Below, piece after piece: positions 1-10,800 of a stretch of DNA of 64,000 nt. Each line of letters opens with the position of its first letter. The stretch's first letter is position 1. Under the pieces are notes generated by a model. The model was not told where the DNA came from. It worked only from the letters and a program-made list of their open reading frames with translations, and searched no databases. Source of the DNA: Novosphingobium sp. Rr 2-17 (GTDB lineage: Bacteria; Pseudomonadota; Alphaproteobacteria; Sphingomonadales; Sphingomonadaceae); NCBI RefSeq assembly GCF_000272475.1, contig NZ_AKFJ01000081.1:62001-126000 (forward strand), in the 5' to 3' direction. A program made the position numbers and the translations under genes.

Positions 1-2
1 AG

Positions 3-881
3 ATCAACGCCGAGCGTCGCAATACGCTTTACCTGCCAAGCGCAGCTCTGGCCGAAACGGTGCGCGCAACTGGTGACTTGTCCGAACTGGCGAGCTTGCC
101 AGCGCTGCTGGCAGTGGTGCCGGCGCAATTCCTCGGCTCGGTGCTATCGAGCTTGCCGCGCGGTGATCGCGACCTCGTGCTGTGCGCCAAGGGGATCGAA
201 GCGGGCAGCGGGCGGTTGATGGTCGATGTCGCGGCGGATACGGCGCCGGACGCGCACATCGCGGTGCTTTCCGGGCCGACGTTCGCGCACGAAGTGGCTG
301 CCGGGTTGCCTACCGCCGTAACGCTGGCCTGCTCGGATGGACGGGCGCAGTGGAGCCGTCTGTCTCCCTTGATCGCCAGGCCCGCACTGAGGCCCTATTA
401 TTCGGATGACGTTGTCGGTGCCGAGATCGGCGGCGCGGTCAAGAATGTGCTCGCCATCGCTTGCGGCGTGGTTGAGGGCCTGAATCTGGGCCAGAATGCC
501 CGCGCTGCGCTGATTGCGCGAGGCTATGCCGAAATGCTGCGGTTCGGCCTGTCACGCGGCGCCAAGGCTGAAACCCTGTCGGGGCTGTGCGGCCTGGGCG
601 ACCTGGTGCTGACGTGCTCGTCCACGTCCAGCCGCAACTTCTCGCTCGGCCTGGCGCTGGGCCAGGGGCTGACGGCGGCGGATGCCTTGTCGGGGAAGAA
701 CAGTGTGGCCGAAGGCGCGGCGACCGCGCCGATCCTGGCCGACCTCGCACGCGCTCAGGGCTTGCGGATGCCGATTGTCGAGGCGGTGTGCCGCTTGCTG
801 GAAGGTTCGGCGCCTGCCGCCGTGGTGGTGACCGAACTACTCGCGCGGCCCTTGCGCGCCGAGCAGGAGCCTGTGCGTTGA
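3..881 (+). CDS. gpsA: Glycerol-3-phosphate dehydrogenase [NAD(P)+], 5'-truncated
   Basis: Cytosolic enzyme that reduces dihydroxyacetone phosphate to sn-glycerol 3-phosphate, the backbone for phospholipids. The reading frame is open to the window edge, so the N-terminal Rossmann fold with its GxGxxG motif lies upstream and is not visible. What remains is most of the protein: a GPTFAHEVAAGLPTA segment typical of GpsA, the catalytic-lysine segment GGAVKNVLAIA, and the LGDLVLTCSS...RNF region of the substrate-binding domain. The stop codon overlaps the TTG start of the next gene (TTGA), so the two are probably translationally coupled. Identity is secure. Only the start is missing. Confidence 0.95.
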   Translation: MNAERRNTLYLPSAALAETVRATGDLSELASLPALLAVVPAQFLGSVLSSLPRGDRDLVLCAKGIEAGSGRLMVDVAADTAPDAHIAVLSGPTFAHEVAAGLPTAVTLACSDGRAQWSRLSPLIARPALRPYYSDDVVGAEIGGAVKNVLAIACGVVEGLNLGQNARAALIARGYAEMLRFGLSRGAKAETLSGLCGLGDLVLTCSSTSSRNFSLGLALGQGLTAADALSGKNSVAEGAATAPILADLARAQGLRMPIVEAVCRLLEGSAPAAVVVTELLARPLRAEQEPVR

Positions 882-2401
882 GCATCACCGACCCGCGCGA
901 CACGTCCACCATGGACGCGCGTGAGCGTGACGACATCGCGGCACTGGCCAAGGGCGGACGGACCAACTTGTTCGGGTTCTTCCTGCGCTTGGCCGCGCGA
1001 ATCCCATTCCTGTTCATTGCCGGGCGCGCCTCGGTCTATGGCCCTGAAGCACTGGGGCGCTTCGCCTCGGCACTCGTGCTCATCGAGCTGACCTCGATGG
1101 TCTGCACCATGGGCGAGAAGCGCGGTCTGGCGCTGCGACTTTCGCAGACCGAAGGGCGGGTCCACCCGGCCAACGTCATTGCCGATGGCACGATCCTGGC
1201 CGTGATCGCCAGTTTTAGTGCCGCAGTGTTCTTCTGGTTCGTGCCGATGCTGTTGTTTCCGGGCGGGCACTACACCTGGATCGACCGGCTGATCGTGCTG
1301 GCGCTGCCGGCGATGACGTTGACCGAGATCTGGCTGGCCGCGCTGGCCTATCGCCTGAAGGTCAGCCCCACGGTGTGGTCGCGCGCCATCGTCGAGCCGT
1401 GGACGATTTCGATCGTGGCCGCAGCGATGATCTGGATCGCGCCGCAAAGTGGCTTGTCGATCGCCTACATTGCGTCCGAACTGGCAGCCGCGTTGACCGC
1501 TTTCATCCCGTTCTTACGCGAGTACGGTCTGCCGCGCGGCTGGCGTCCACGGCCGAACGAGATGCGCCAACTCGCGCTGCGTTCGCTGCCGATCGCCCTG
1601 GCGGACGGGATCGAATGGGGCACCCGCCGCGTGGACATTTTCCTGTTAGGCTTTCTAGCGCCGCCCGCCGCCGTCGGCGTTTATTACGCCGCGCAGCAAG
1701 TCGCCAGTCTGCCGCAAAAGCTCAAGTCCAGCTTCGAGCCGGTGCTGGGGCCGGTCATCACGCGCAACCTGAAGGAAAAGGACTACGCCGCGATCGCCCG
1801 GCAGGTCTGTCAGGTGGGCTTCTGGATCACCGCGGCGCAAGCCGGGATCGCGCTGGCGCTGGGCATTCCGGGCGAAGGCGTCATGGGTCTGGTCGGGCAC
1901 CAGTTCGTTGGCGGCACCGGTGCGTTGGCATTCCTGCTCGCGGCGGAGGTCGTGGCGTCGACCGCTGTCGTCAGCGAAGCGGCGCTGATCTACGTCGCCC
2001 GGGTGCGCAACTTGATGGTCTCGATCGCTACGATCGGGTTTCAGGCCTTGCTGACGCTGGGCGGAATCCTGCTGATGCAGAAGCTGGGCTATAACTCCCT
2101 GTTCCAGGCGGCCGCCGCCGCAGCAGCGCTGATGATTTCGCTCGGCCTCGCCTCGCTCATCAAGGGACGGATGCTGGCGAAAATCCTGCGGGAGCCGATC
2201 AACAACTGGCGCTGGGCGCTGGTGTGGGCCGCCGTACCAGCCGTGGTGCTGGGCGTCCTTGCCACGCAGTTCCTGCCCGAATGGGCGGAGCTGGCCTTTG
2301 GTATTCCGGCGATTCTGGGGTCTTATTTCTGGGTTATCTGGAAGCGTGCGTTCGGGCCGGAAGACCGCAAGTTGTTCCAGAAGGCGCAAAAGACCGCCTG
2401 A
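878..2401 (+). CDS. Polysaccharide biosynthesis / lipid-linked oligosaccharide flippase (MATE/MOP, Wzx-like)
   Basis: Inner-membrane protein of about 507 residues with 12 or more hydrophobic segments, matching the oligosaccharide/polysaccharide/lipid exporter superfamily that flips undecaprenyl-linked glycans to the periplasm. The TTG at 878 is chosen because a GCAGGAG Shine-Dalgarno sequence lies about 8 nt upstream and the codon overlaps the gpsA stop. An ATG at 911 is an alternative with a poorer ribosome site. There is a charged segment after about residue 240 (SFEPVLGPVITRNLKEK) like the cytoplasmic loop of Wzx-type proteins. It is distant from the second flippase at 43054, so the two probably serve different glycans. 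Substrate cannot be read from sequence. Confidence 0.8.
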   Translation: MSITDPRDTSTMDARERDDIAALAKGGRTNLFGFFLRLAARIPFLFIAGRASVYGPEALGRFASALVLIELTSMVCTMGEKRGLALRLSQTEGRVHPANVIADGTILAVIASFSAAVFFWFVPMLLFPGGHYTWIDRLIVLALPAMTLTEIWLAALAYRLKVSPTVWSRAIVEPWTISIVAAAMIWIAPQSGLSIAYIASELAAALTAFIPFLREYGLPRGWRPRPNEMRQLALRSLPIALADGIEWGTRRVDIFLLGFLAPPAAVGVYYAAQQVASLPQKLKSSFEPVLGPVITRNLKEKDYAAIARQVCQVGFWITAAQAGIALALGIPGEGVMGLVGHQFVGGTGALAFLLAAEVVASTAVVSEAALIYVARVRNLMVSIATIGFQALLTLGGILLMQKLGYNSLFQAAAAAAALMISLGLASLIKGRMLAKILREPINNWRWALVWAAVPAVVLGVLATQFLPEWAELAFGIPAILGSYFWVIWKRAFGPEDRKLFQKAQKTA

Positions 2402-2443
2402 CGCAATTCCCATCGGCACCCAATTGCTCTACCCTCGCCTACG

Positions 2444-3166
2444 ATGAACCCCCATAAAGCTTCGATCGTGGTCGCGGGCGCGGGCTTGAGCCTGGCGCTG
2501 GCTATGCTCGCCAACAAAATGAACGGCCCCGCTTTTGCGCTCGGGTTGGAGCGTCAGGCCGAAGCCGCGCGCGACCGGGCGGGTGGTCAGGGCGTGAGGC
2601 TGAATTTTCGCGATCGGTACGGCTGGTTGAACCGCCATCCGATCCTGTCCGGCGGCAAAGGGCTGGATGTGCCGACGCGGTCTCGGGTCGCTGCTGCCGT
2701 CGCCGCCGTGCCGGGCATCGGTGGCATCAGTTGGGCGCGCGAGGGGCAAGGCTCGCCAGTCGCGTTGCATTGCCAGGACGACGTTGAGCGCATCCTGGAA
2801 ACCCGCACCATCCGCTTTTCCGAAGCGAGCGCCCGAATCGACCCCGCCAGCGGGCAACTTCTCAATGAGGTTGCGCGCTCGCTGCGCCCTTGCGTGGGCA
2901 GCATCATCGCTGTCACCGGCCACACCGATGCGGGCGGCGATGCCAAGGCCAACGAAGCTCTGTCGCTGGGCCGCGCCGATGCGGTGCGCTGGGCGCTGAT
3001 CGCGCGGGGATTGCCGGCCAATTCGCTGCGCACTGCCGGCATCGGCGCGGCCCAGCCTATTCCGGGGCTCGACCCCGGCGATCCCGCCAACCGCCGCATC
3101 GAGTTTTCGGTGATCCAATCCGCGCCGGTCAAGCCGACGCCGATCGACACGCCGGGCCCGGAATGA
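2444..3166 (+). CDS. OmpA-family peptidoglycan-binding protein
   Basis: 240-residue envelope protein. An N-terminal hydrophobic segment (residues about 7-25) acts as a signal or anchor. The C-terminal half (about 120-225) is an OmpA-like domain with the pattern GHTDAGGDAKANEALSLGRA, then GAAQPIPG and a final NRRIEF, which are the usual peptidoglycan (diaminopimelate) contact segments. The middle third has no domain I recognise. The gene sits 42 nt after the flippase and just before a tiny membrane protein gene. It probably tethers the envelope to the cell wall. The family assignment is strong, the precise role unknown. Confidence 0.82.
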   Translation: MNPHKASIVVAGAGLSLALAMLANKMNGPAFALGLERQAEAARDRAGGQGVRLNFRDRYGWLNRHPILSGGKGLDVPTRSRVAAAVAAVPGIGGISWAREGQGSPVALHCQDDVERILETRTIRFSEASARIDPASGQLLNEVARSLRPCVGSIIAVTGHTDAGGDAKANEALSLGRADAVRWALIARGLPANSLRTAGIGAAQPIPGLDPGDPANRRIEFSVIQSAPVKPTPIDTPGPE

Positions 3167-3208
3167 AGGCGCCAATCGAACGCAATGACGGGGTGAAAGG
3201 AACCTGCC

Positions 3209-3301
3209 ATGCCGCTATGGCTTGAAATGGCCATTTCGGTGCTGCTGACCTACGGGCTTGGCTTTGGCATCGGCTGGCTCCTGTGGAACCGGAAGGGATA
3301 A
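3209..3301 (+). CDS. Small single-span membrane protein (30 aa)
   Basis: A 30-residue open frame beginning MPLWLEMAISVLLTYG and ending in WNRKG, preceded by a good Shine-Dalgarno sequence (GAAAGGAA at about 3195-3202). Nearly all of it is one hydrophobic helix with a glycine zipper-like GLGFGIG stretch and a basic C-terminal tail, which predicts an N-out or N-in single-pass membrane peptide. The stop is only 3 nt before the GTG start of the next gene, so the two are very likely co-translated. Function is not known. It could be a small regulatory or assembly partner of the adjacent anchored protein. Confidence 0.6.
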   Translation: MPLWLEMAISVLLTYGLGFGIGWLLWNRKG

Positions 3302-3304
3302 TTC

Positions 3305-3937
3305 GTGCTCCAATTGATCCAGGCCAACTGGCTGGTCTTCGTCGCCGTGCTGCTGATCGGCATCGCGGTTGCATACTGGCTGTTCGTAGTCAGCTCCCGT
3401 CCCGCGAAGCGCGATCGCCGGCCCGATGTGCTGGACGAAGGCGCCGCGCCTGCCCAGCGCAACCAAGCGCTGATCGACGCGCCGCCTGCAGCCAGCTTTG
3501 GCATGCCAAGCGACTTCGCGCCGCCGCCGATGGCAGGAACGATGGCCGGGATCGGCGAAGTGGTCGCTGCTGCGGCGATGGTAGAGACGCAGCGTGCGCA
3601 CGAGCCGCCACAGACGATCGCCGCAGAGCCTGACGCCACCCCTGCGGAGGGTTCCCCCGCTGACGGTGCGCCGGACCTGGCGCTGGCAGCGATCGCCCAA
3701 CCGGACGACTTGCGCCGGATCAAGGGCCTGGGCCCTAAGATGCAGGCCGTTCTGACGAACCTGGGCATTACCACGTACGCGCAGATCGCCAGTTGGACCG
3801 ACGCCGACCTCGACCACCTCGACACCAAGCTGGGCGCCTTCGCGGGGCGTCCGCGGCGCGATAATTGGGTCGAACAAGCCCGCCTACTGTCCAGCGGCGA
3901 TACCGGTGCCTACGAGGCGAAGTTCGGCAAAATCTAG
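3305..3937 (+). CDS. Membrane-anchored helix-hairpin-helix protein
   Basis: 210 residues starting at GTG. Residues 8-28 form a transmembrane helix, followed by a low-complexity Ala/Pro-rich linker (about 35-130), then a C-terminal helix-hairpin-helix domain (LRRIKGLGPKMQAVLTNLGI, then TYAQIASWT) of the kind annotated in many alphaproteobacteria as 41 kDa complex I subunit-like or DUF4332-like. That name does not prove a role in NADH dehydrogenase. The domain resembles nucleic-acid-binding HhH folds, yet it is tethered to the inner membrane. The stop codon overlaps the convergent tetR stop by 4 nt. Function unknown. Confidence 0.75.
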   Translation: MLQLIQANWLVFVAVLLIGIAVAYWLFVVSSRPAKRDRRPDVLDEGAAPAQRNQALIDAPPAASFGMPSDFAPPPMAGTMAGIGEVVAAAAMVETQRAHEPPQTIAAEPDATPAEGSPADGAPDLALAAIAQPDDLRRIKGLGPKMQAVLTNLGITTYAQIASWTDADLDHLDTKLGAFAGRPRRDNWVEQARLLSSGDTGAYEAKFGKI

Positions 3938-4473
3938 GCGGCTGCGACCCCGTCGATGGTGGCGCGCAAGGCTTCGCTTATCGCCCTGTCGGAAAAAGCG
4001 GCGCCGCCATCGATCTGGAGAACTGCTAGGCCGTGCACCACGGCCCAGCATGCCAGTGATGCCCCCTGAGAACGTGCTGGCATGACCTGCTCGATCCGGC
4101 GGGTGAGAATGGCATGGGCATTTTCCCGCGCGGAACTTTCGGCGCGAGTAACCGTGCTGTCACCGAACATCAGGCGGAACAAGCGCGGGCGGCTCACCGC
4201 AAAGTTCACGTAAGCGAGCCCTTGCGCCACCAGCGCGTCGCTGCCTTGGGTGGAGGCGTCCGTCAGTTCGAGTTCGGCCTGGAGCATGGCGAAACCCTTG
4301 TCGGCCACGGCCTGAACCAGCGCCGCCTTGTTGGGGAAGTGGCGATAAGACGCCATCGCCGAGACGCCGACCCGCTTTGCCAGGTCGCGCAGGCTCGGCT
4401 CTTCCTGCTCTGCGATCAACATCGCGATCATCTCATCGACCAGAAGCGTCTTTAGGCCCCGCTTTTGCGTCAT
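3934..4473 (-). CDS. TetR/AcrR-family transcriptional regulator
   Basis: 179-residue one-component repressor. The N-terminal helix-turn-helix (about residues 10-60) shows the family pattern LRDLAKRVGVSAMASYRHFPNKAALVQAVADKGF. The C-terminal half is the variable ligand-binding and dimerisation domain. It is divergent from a glutathione S-transferase gene with a 97-bp spacer that carries a clear dyad (GTTTAC-GCT-GTAAAC) and an additional GTTTAC half-site next to its own start codon, so autoregulation and control of the transferase are likely. The 3' end overlaps the convergent gene at 3305-3937. The inducing ligand is unknown, perhaps an electrophile handled by the transferase. Confidence 0.88.
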   Translation of the reverse strand: MTQKRGLKTLLVDEMIAMLIAEQEEPSLRDLAKRVGVSAMASYRHFPNKAALVQAVADKGFAMLQAELELTDASTQGSDALVAQGLAYVNFAVSRPRLFRLMFGDSTVTRAESSARENAHAILTRRIEQVMPARSQGASLACWAVVHGLAVLQIDGGAAFSDRAISEALRATIDGVAAA

Positions 4474-4477
4474 TGGC

Positions 4478-4519
4478 GTTTACACCGTCTCCGATCATCA
4501 CTATGTTTACGCTGTAAAC
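4478..4519. promoter_or_regulatory. Candidate TetR operator in divergent promoter region
   Basis: Between the divergent tetR and GST genes lies the dyad GTTTAC-GCT-GTAAAC (4505-4519), a perfect 6-3-6 inverted repeat, and a further GTTTAC half-site at 4478-4483 in the same orientation as the left arm. TetR-type proteins normally bind such short inverted repeats in the intergenic region they share with their target. Binding is inferred, not shown. Confidence 0.55.
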
Positions 4520-4570
4520 GCAAAATCGATCGGCACGCAAGCGTGCTGATCGCAACCCCGTGGAGGCTGC

Positions 4571-5194
4571 ATGATCACCGTCCATCATCTCAACAATTCC
4601 CGGTCGCAGCGCATCCTGTGGATGCTGGAGGAGCTCGGCTTGCCGTATGAGCTGCGCCGCTATCAGCGCGACGCCAAGACCATGTTCGCGCCGCCGGAAC
4701 TGCGCGCTGTTCATCCCCTGGGCAAGTCGCCGGTGATCGAGGACGACGGGGTGGTGATCGCCGAAAGCGGCGCGATCGTGGAGTATTTGGTGGACAAGGC
4801 CGGTGGCCAGTTGGGCACGCCCGCTGAGCGGCCGGACGCGCTGCGTTATCGCATGTTCCTGCACTATGCCGAAGGATCGCTGATGCCGCCGCTGCTGCTC
4901 AAGCTGGTGTTGGAGCGCATTCCGGTCATGGGCAAGATCGCGATCCAGCGCATCCAGCCGATGATCGACGTTCACCTCGATTTCGTGGAGGCGGAACTAG
5001 CGCAGCGCCCGTGGTTCGCCGGGGATACGATGACCGCTGCCGACATCATGATGAGCTTTCCGCTGGAGGCGGCGCGCGATCGCGCTGGCCTCGCCGAGGG
5101 ACGTCCGCACGCGGTGGCGTGGCTGGACAAAATCCAGGCGCTTCCGGCCTATCGTCGCGCGATCGAGCTTGGCGGGCCTTACGCTTACGGCTGA
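4571..5194 (+). CDS. Glutathione S-transferase family protein
   Basis: 207-residue cytosolic transferase with an N-terminal thioredoxin-like domain (HHLNNSRSQRILWMLEELGL, then HPLGKSPVIEDDG and ESGAIVEYL, the glutathione-binding cis-Pro and ES motifs) and an all-helical C-terminal domain from about residue 85, with FAGDTMTAADIMMSFPL. The Asn-Ser-Arg start of helix 1 points to a Ser-type catalytic residue (beta/theta-like classes). It is divergent from a TetR regulator whose probable operator overlaps the promoter, suggesting induction by a toxic or electrophilic compound. It differs clearly from the two other GST genes in the window (23205 and 61826). Confidence 0.88.
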   Translation: MITVHHLNNSRSQRILWMLEELGLPYELRRYQRDAKTMFAPPELRAVHPLGKSPVIEDDGVVIAESGAIVEYLVDKAGGQLGTPAERPDALRYRMFLHYAEGSLMPPLLLKLVLERIPVMGKIAIQRIQPMIDVHLDFVEAELAQRPWFAGDTMTAADIMMSFPLEAARDRAGLAEGRPHAVAWLDKIQALPAYRRAIELGGPYAYG

Positions 5195-5227
5195 ACGGGG
5201 CCGTCTGTTCCCGTAACACAGACCACG

Positions 5228-5266
5228 AAAAAGCCCCGCCCGGACGAACCGGACGGGGCTTTTTCA
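5228..5266. terminator. Bidirectional intrinsic terminator between GST and acnA
   Basis: A 16-bp hairpin with one mismatch: AAAAAGCCCCGCCCGG, 5-nt loop, CCGGACGGGGCTTTTT. A-tract on the left and T-tract on the right let it end transcription from both convergent genes. Confidence 0.9.
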
Positions 5267-5293
5267 TGCCGTTAAGGCGCTGCTAGGTCGCGA

Positions 5294-7966
<2,673 letters not shown>

Positions 7967-8119
7967 AGTGGGCTGGTTCCCCTTCTGTGAAGCCTGTCGC
8001 TGACGTATCGCAAACGCGGCCTCCCTTTTGGCCGTGCTGCACTGCGACAGGCGGAATCGTCGGCCCCGCCGATGGGCGCTCAAGGCTATAAGGTCAAGGG
8101 GCGGGAGGCGCTTCAGTCA

Positions 8120-9052
8120 TTAGACTTGCGACGATTTTGCATGATTTTGCGTACCAATCCAGCATCCCAGCACGATCATTGCCGTACCTGCGAGCGTGGC
8201 TATGCTAATCGTTTCACCGAAGAACAGCCAGCCCAGCAGCGCTGCCCAGCCGAACGCGGTGTATTCGATTGGCACCAGCACTTGCGCCTCGGCCCTGGCA
8301 TAGCCCCAGGACAGGAACAGTAGCGCCATAGTCGCCAGTAGGCCGCCGATGAATGTCACGGCAACGCCAGCCGTATCGGGAACGGTCCAGTATAGAGGGG
8401 AGAAGGCGAGGAAGATCAGCGCCAGGATCAGGTTCTGGAACTGGGCGATCTCCACCGGCCCGGCTAGCAGCGCCTGCTTGCGCTGGAACACCAGGTTGAC
8501 CGCGTAGAACATCGCCGAGGCCAGAATGGCAAGCGTGCCGACCAACGCCTCGTGCGAATACGTGCCGCCGCCGAAACGTCCCGCACCGATCACCAGCACG
8601 CCGACGATGCCGAGCAGCGAAGCGGCGATGGCGCGGGGGCGAATGCGCTCTCCCAGCAGGAGCGAAGCGAGATAGAGCGCGATGATCGGGGAGATGAACG
8701 ACAGCGCGATACCCTCGGCCATGGGAATACGAGTCAGGCCGTAGAAGAACAGGCTGGCCATCGCCGCGCTGATCCCGGCGCGCTGGGCATGGACGATCAG
8801 CACCCGGCGTGTGGGCAACGGCCGACCTGCAGCCAGCCACAGCGGCAGGGTCAGCAGCGCGGCGAACACGTTGCGCAGCAGCAGCGCCGTGCCGACCCCC
8901 ATCGCCAGCGAGGCGGCCTTCATGGCGGCGTCCATCATGCTGAACACGCCGATCCCGGCTGCAACCGCCAGCACTGGCAGCACGGCACTGCCCGGTCGTG
9001 AGGCGGCGGCGGGGGCGACGGCGCGGGAAGGGCGGTTCGATCGGGTCGCCAT
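8120..9052 (-). CDS. DMT-superfamily transporter (EamA domains)
   Basis: About 310 residues with ten predicted membrane helices and two EamA repeats, the architecture of drug/metabolite exporters. Recognisable parts are a first-repeat end LYLASLLLGERIRPRAIAAS and a second repeat ending FFGETISIATLAGTAMIVLG. The start at 9052 gives a short basic N-terminus before the first helix; the frame is open further upstream, but that extension overlaps the neighbouring gene's leader region and looks non-coding. It is divergent from the L,D-transpeptidase gene. Substrate unknown; the class exports amino acids, nucleobases or drugs. Confidence 0.8.
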   Translation of the reverse strand: MATRSNRPSRAVAPAAASRPGSAVLPVLAVAAGIGVFSMMDAAMKAASLAMGVGTALLLRNVFAALLTLPLWLAAGRPLPTRRVLIVHAQRAGISAAMASLFFYGLTRIPMAEGIALSFISPIIALYLASLLLGERIRPRAIAASLLGIVGVLVIGAGRFGGGTYSHEALVGTLAILASAMFYAVNLVFQRKQALLAGPVEIAQFQNLILALIFLAFSPLYWTVPDTAGVAVTFIGGLLATMALLFLSWGYARAEAQVLVPIEYTAFGWAALLGWLFFGETISIATLAGTAMIVLGCWIGTQNHAKSSQV

Positions 9053-9229
9053 GACGGTGCCGGCTCTCGCTCCACGCAAGCATGGACGCAAGCAATTCAT
9101 CGCAATGTCAGGAGGAAACCTTGAAGAATGACCCGGATACGGGCACATCGGGGGACGAACGGCGCCTGGTGGTGCGCTCCTTGGCAGGCAGCCGTGTTTT
9201 CCCCCTGGAGTAGGGCAGGTTTTACGAGA

Positions 9230-10648
9230 ATGACGAGTTTCAAGCGGTTGCGCCCGGGTTTCGTGTCGGCCCTGACGATGATGGGCCTTTCTGTGGCCGG
9301 CGGCGTGCAGCCTGCCGCGGCGCAGAGGGTCAAGACCGACATGCCCGAGGACATCCTGCCTCCGGCCCAGACCACGCCTTCTCCCAAGGTGCAGACTGTA
9401 CCAACCCAGCCCACAGTGGTGCCTTCGGGCGTGCCGACCGTCTCGGCTCCCTATGTGCAGAACGTCATCGTGCCAGAACCCGTCATGGCGTGGACCCTGT
9501 CTGACGCCAAGGCGCTGCTGCAGACCATCCAGTATATCGGCAAGGAAGGCTTGCTCCCCGGCGACTACCAGCCCTCGGCATTGCGTGCGGCCATCGCCAA
9601 GGGTGAAGGCGACGACCTCGACACGCTCGCAAGCCGGGTATTCGGCTGGCTGATCGAGGACTTGCGCGACGGACGCACGCCGATGACGGCGCGGGTGCAG
9701 TGGTTCGCGGTCGATCCTGACCAGGACGTCATGCCCACCACTCAAGTGATGGCGCAGGCGCTGTCAGAACATGACGTGCCTGGCGTGGTGGCCAAGCTGG
9801 CGCCGACCAACCCAGACTATGCCTTACTGAAGGCCGATCTCAACGCCACGCCCATGGCCGACAAGGCGCGCCGCGCACTGATCCAAGCCAACCTCGATCG
9901 CTGGCGCTGGCTCGCGCGCGATCTGGGCAGCGCTTATCTGATGACTAACGTACCCGAATTCCAACTGCGCCTTGTGGTCAACAACAAGATCATCCGCAGC
10001 TACAAGACGGTGGTCGGCAAGCCTGGACGGACCGCGACGCCGCAATTGGCGGAGACCGTCAGCGCGGTTGTCTTCAACCCGACATGGACGGTGCCGCAGT
10101 CCATCGTCAAGGGCGAGGGGCTGGGCGTCAAGGTCCTCGCCAACCCGAAATGGGCAGCCGCCAATCACTATAAGGGCACCAAAAACGCCGACGGCACCAT
10201 CACCGTGGTTCAGCAGCCTGGTCCCAGCAATGCGCTGGGCCTGATGAAGATCGACATGCCCAACCCCCACGCGATCTATCTGCACGATACCCCGTCCAAG
10301 TCGTACTTTAACGCTGACGTGCGCGCTTTCAGCCACGGCTGCATCCGCACCGAGCGTGCGGTGGAATTGGGCATGACCATGGCAATCCTGGGAGCGGAGA
10401 TGCCGGCGACCCAGGCCGCCGAAATCTCCCGCTCGGGCGAATATACCAAGGTGCCGATGACCCGCACCTTCCCGGTCTATCTCACCTATTTCACGTACGC
10501 CCGCTCGATCGACGGCACGCTGAAGTCGTTTACCGACCTTTACGGTCGCGACGCCCCGGTATTGGCCAGCTTCAAGGGGCCGCGCGCCCTCAAAACCACC
10601 CAACGCGCCAGCGACGAGGCGATCATCCAGTTGGACAACCCGCTTTGA
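9230..10648 (+). CDS. L,D-transpeptidase (YcbB/LdtD-like, YkuD domain)
   Basis: Periplasmic peptidoglycan cross-linking enzyme of about 472 residues that would make 3-3 meso-diaminopimelate bridges. It starts with a signal peptide (basic start, hydrophobic core, AAAQ cleavage) and a Pro/Thr-rich linker. A YcbB-type scaffold domain with the LTPAD-like peptidoglycan-binding segment (LLQTIQYIGKEGLLPGDYQ) follows. The YkuD catalytic domain spans about residues 240-400, with YLHDTPSK and the nucleophile Cys371 in SHGCIRTERAVEL. An in-frame start 102 nt upstream would put a non-signal extension in front, so 9230 is preferred. A weak GC hairpin at 10659-10689 follows the stop. Confidence 0.88.
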   Translation: MTSFKRLRPGFVSALTMMGLSVAGGVQPAAAQRVKTDMPEDILPPAQTTPSPKVQTVPTQPTVVPSGVPTVSAPYVQNVIVPEPVMAWTLSDAKALLQTIQYIGKEGLLPGDYQPSALRAAIAKGEGDDLDTLASRVFGWLIEDLRDGRTPMTARVQWFAVDPDQDVMPTTQVMAQALSEHDVPGVVAKLAPTNPDYALLKADLNATPMADKARRALIQANLDRWRWLARDLGSAYLMTNVPEFQLRLVVNNKIIRSYKTVVGKPGRTATPQLAETVSAVVFNPTWTVPQSIVKGEGLGVKVLANPKWAAANHYKGTKNADGTITVVQQPGPSNALGLMKIDMPNPHAIYLHDTPSKSYFNADVRAFSHGCIRTERAVELGMTMAILGAEMPATQAAEISRSGEYTKVPMTRTFPVYLTYFTYARSIDGTLKSFTDLYGRDAPVLASFKGPRALKTTQRASDEAIIQLDNPL

Positions 10649-10658
10649 GGTGAGACAT

Positions 10659-10689
10659 CGCCCGCAGTTCGTATATCGGATTGCGGGCG
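10659..10689 (+). terminator. Possible terminator after L,D-transpeptidase
   Basis: An 8-bp perfect stem CGCCCGCA / TGCGGGCG with a 15-nt loop lies 11 nt after the transpeptidase stop. The following GATTT is a poor T-tract, so termination may be inefficient or Rho-assisted. Confidence 0.35.
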
Positions 10690-10800
10690 GATTTATCGCA
10701 GGCGGATGGGATAACCATACTTCGCGCGATCTGCGCCACTGCATCACGCTTGAACCCATCGCTGAAATTGACAAATTTGCACACCGGCGGGGCGAAGCGC

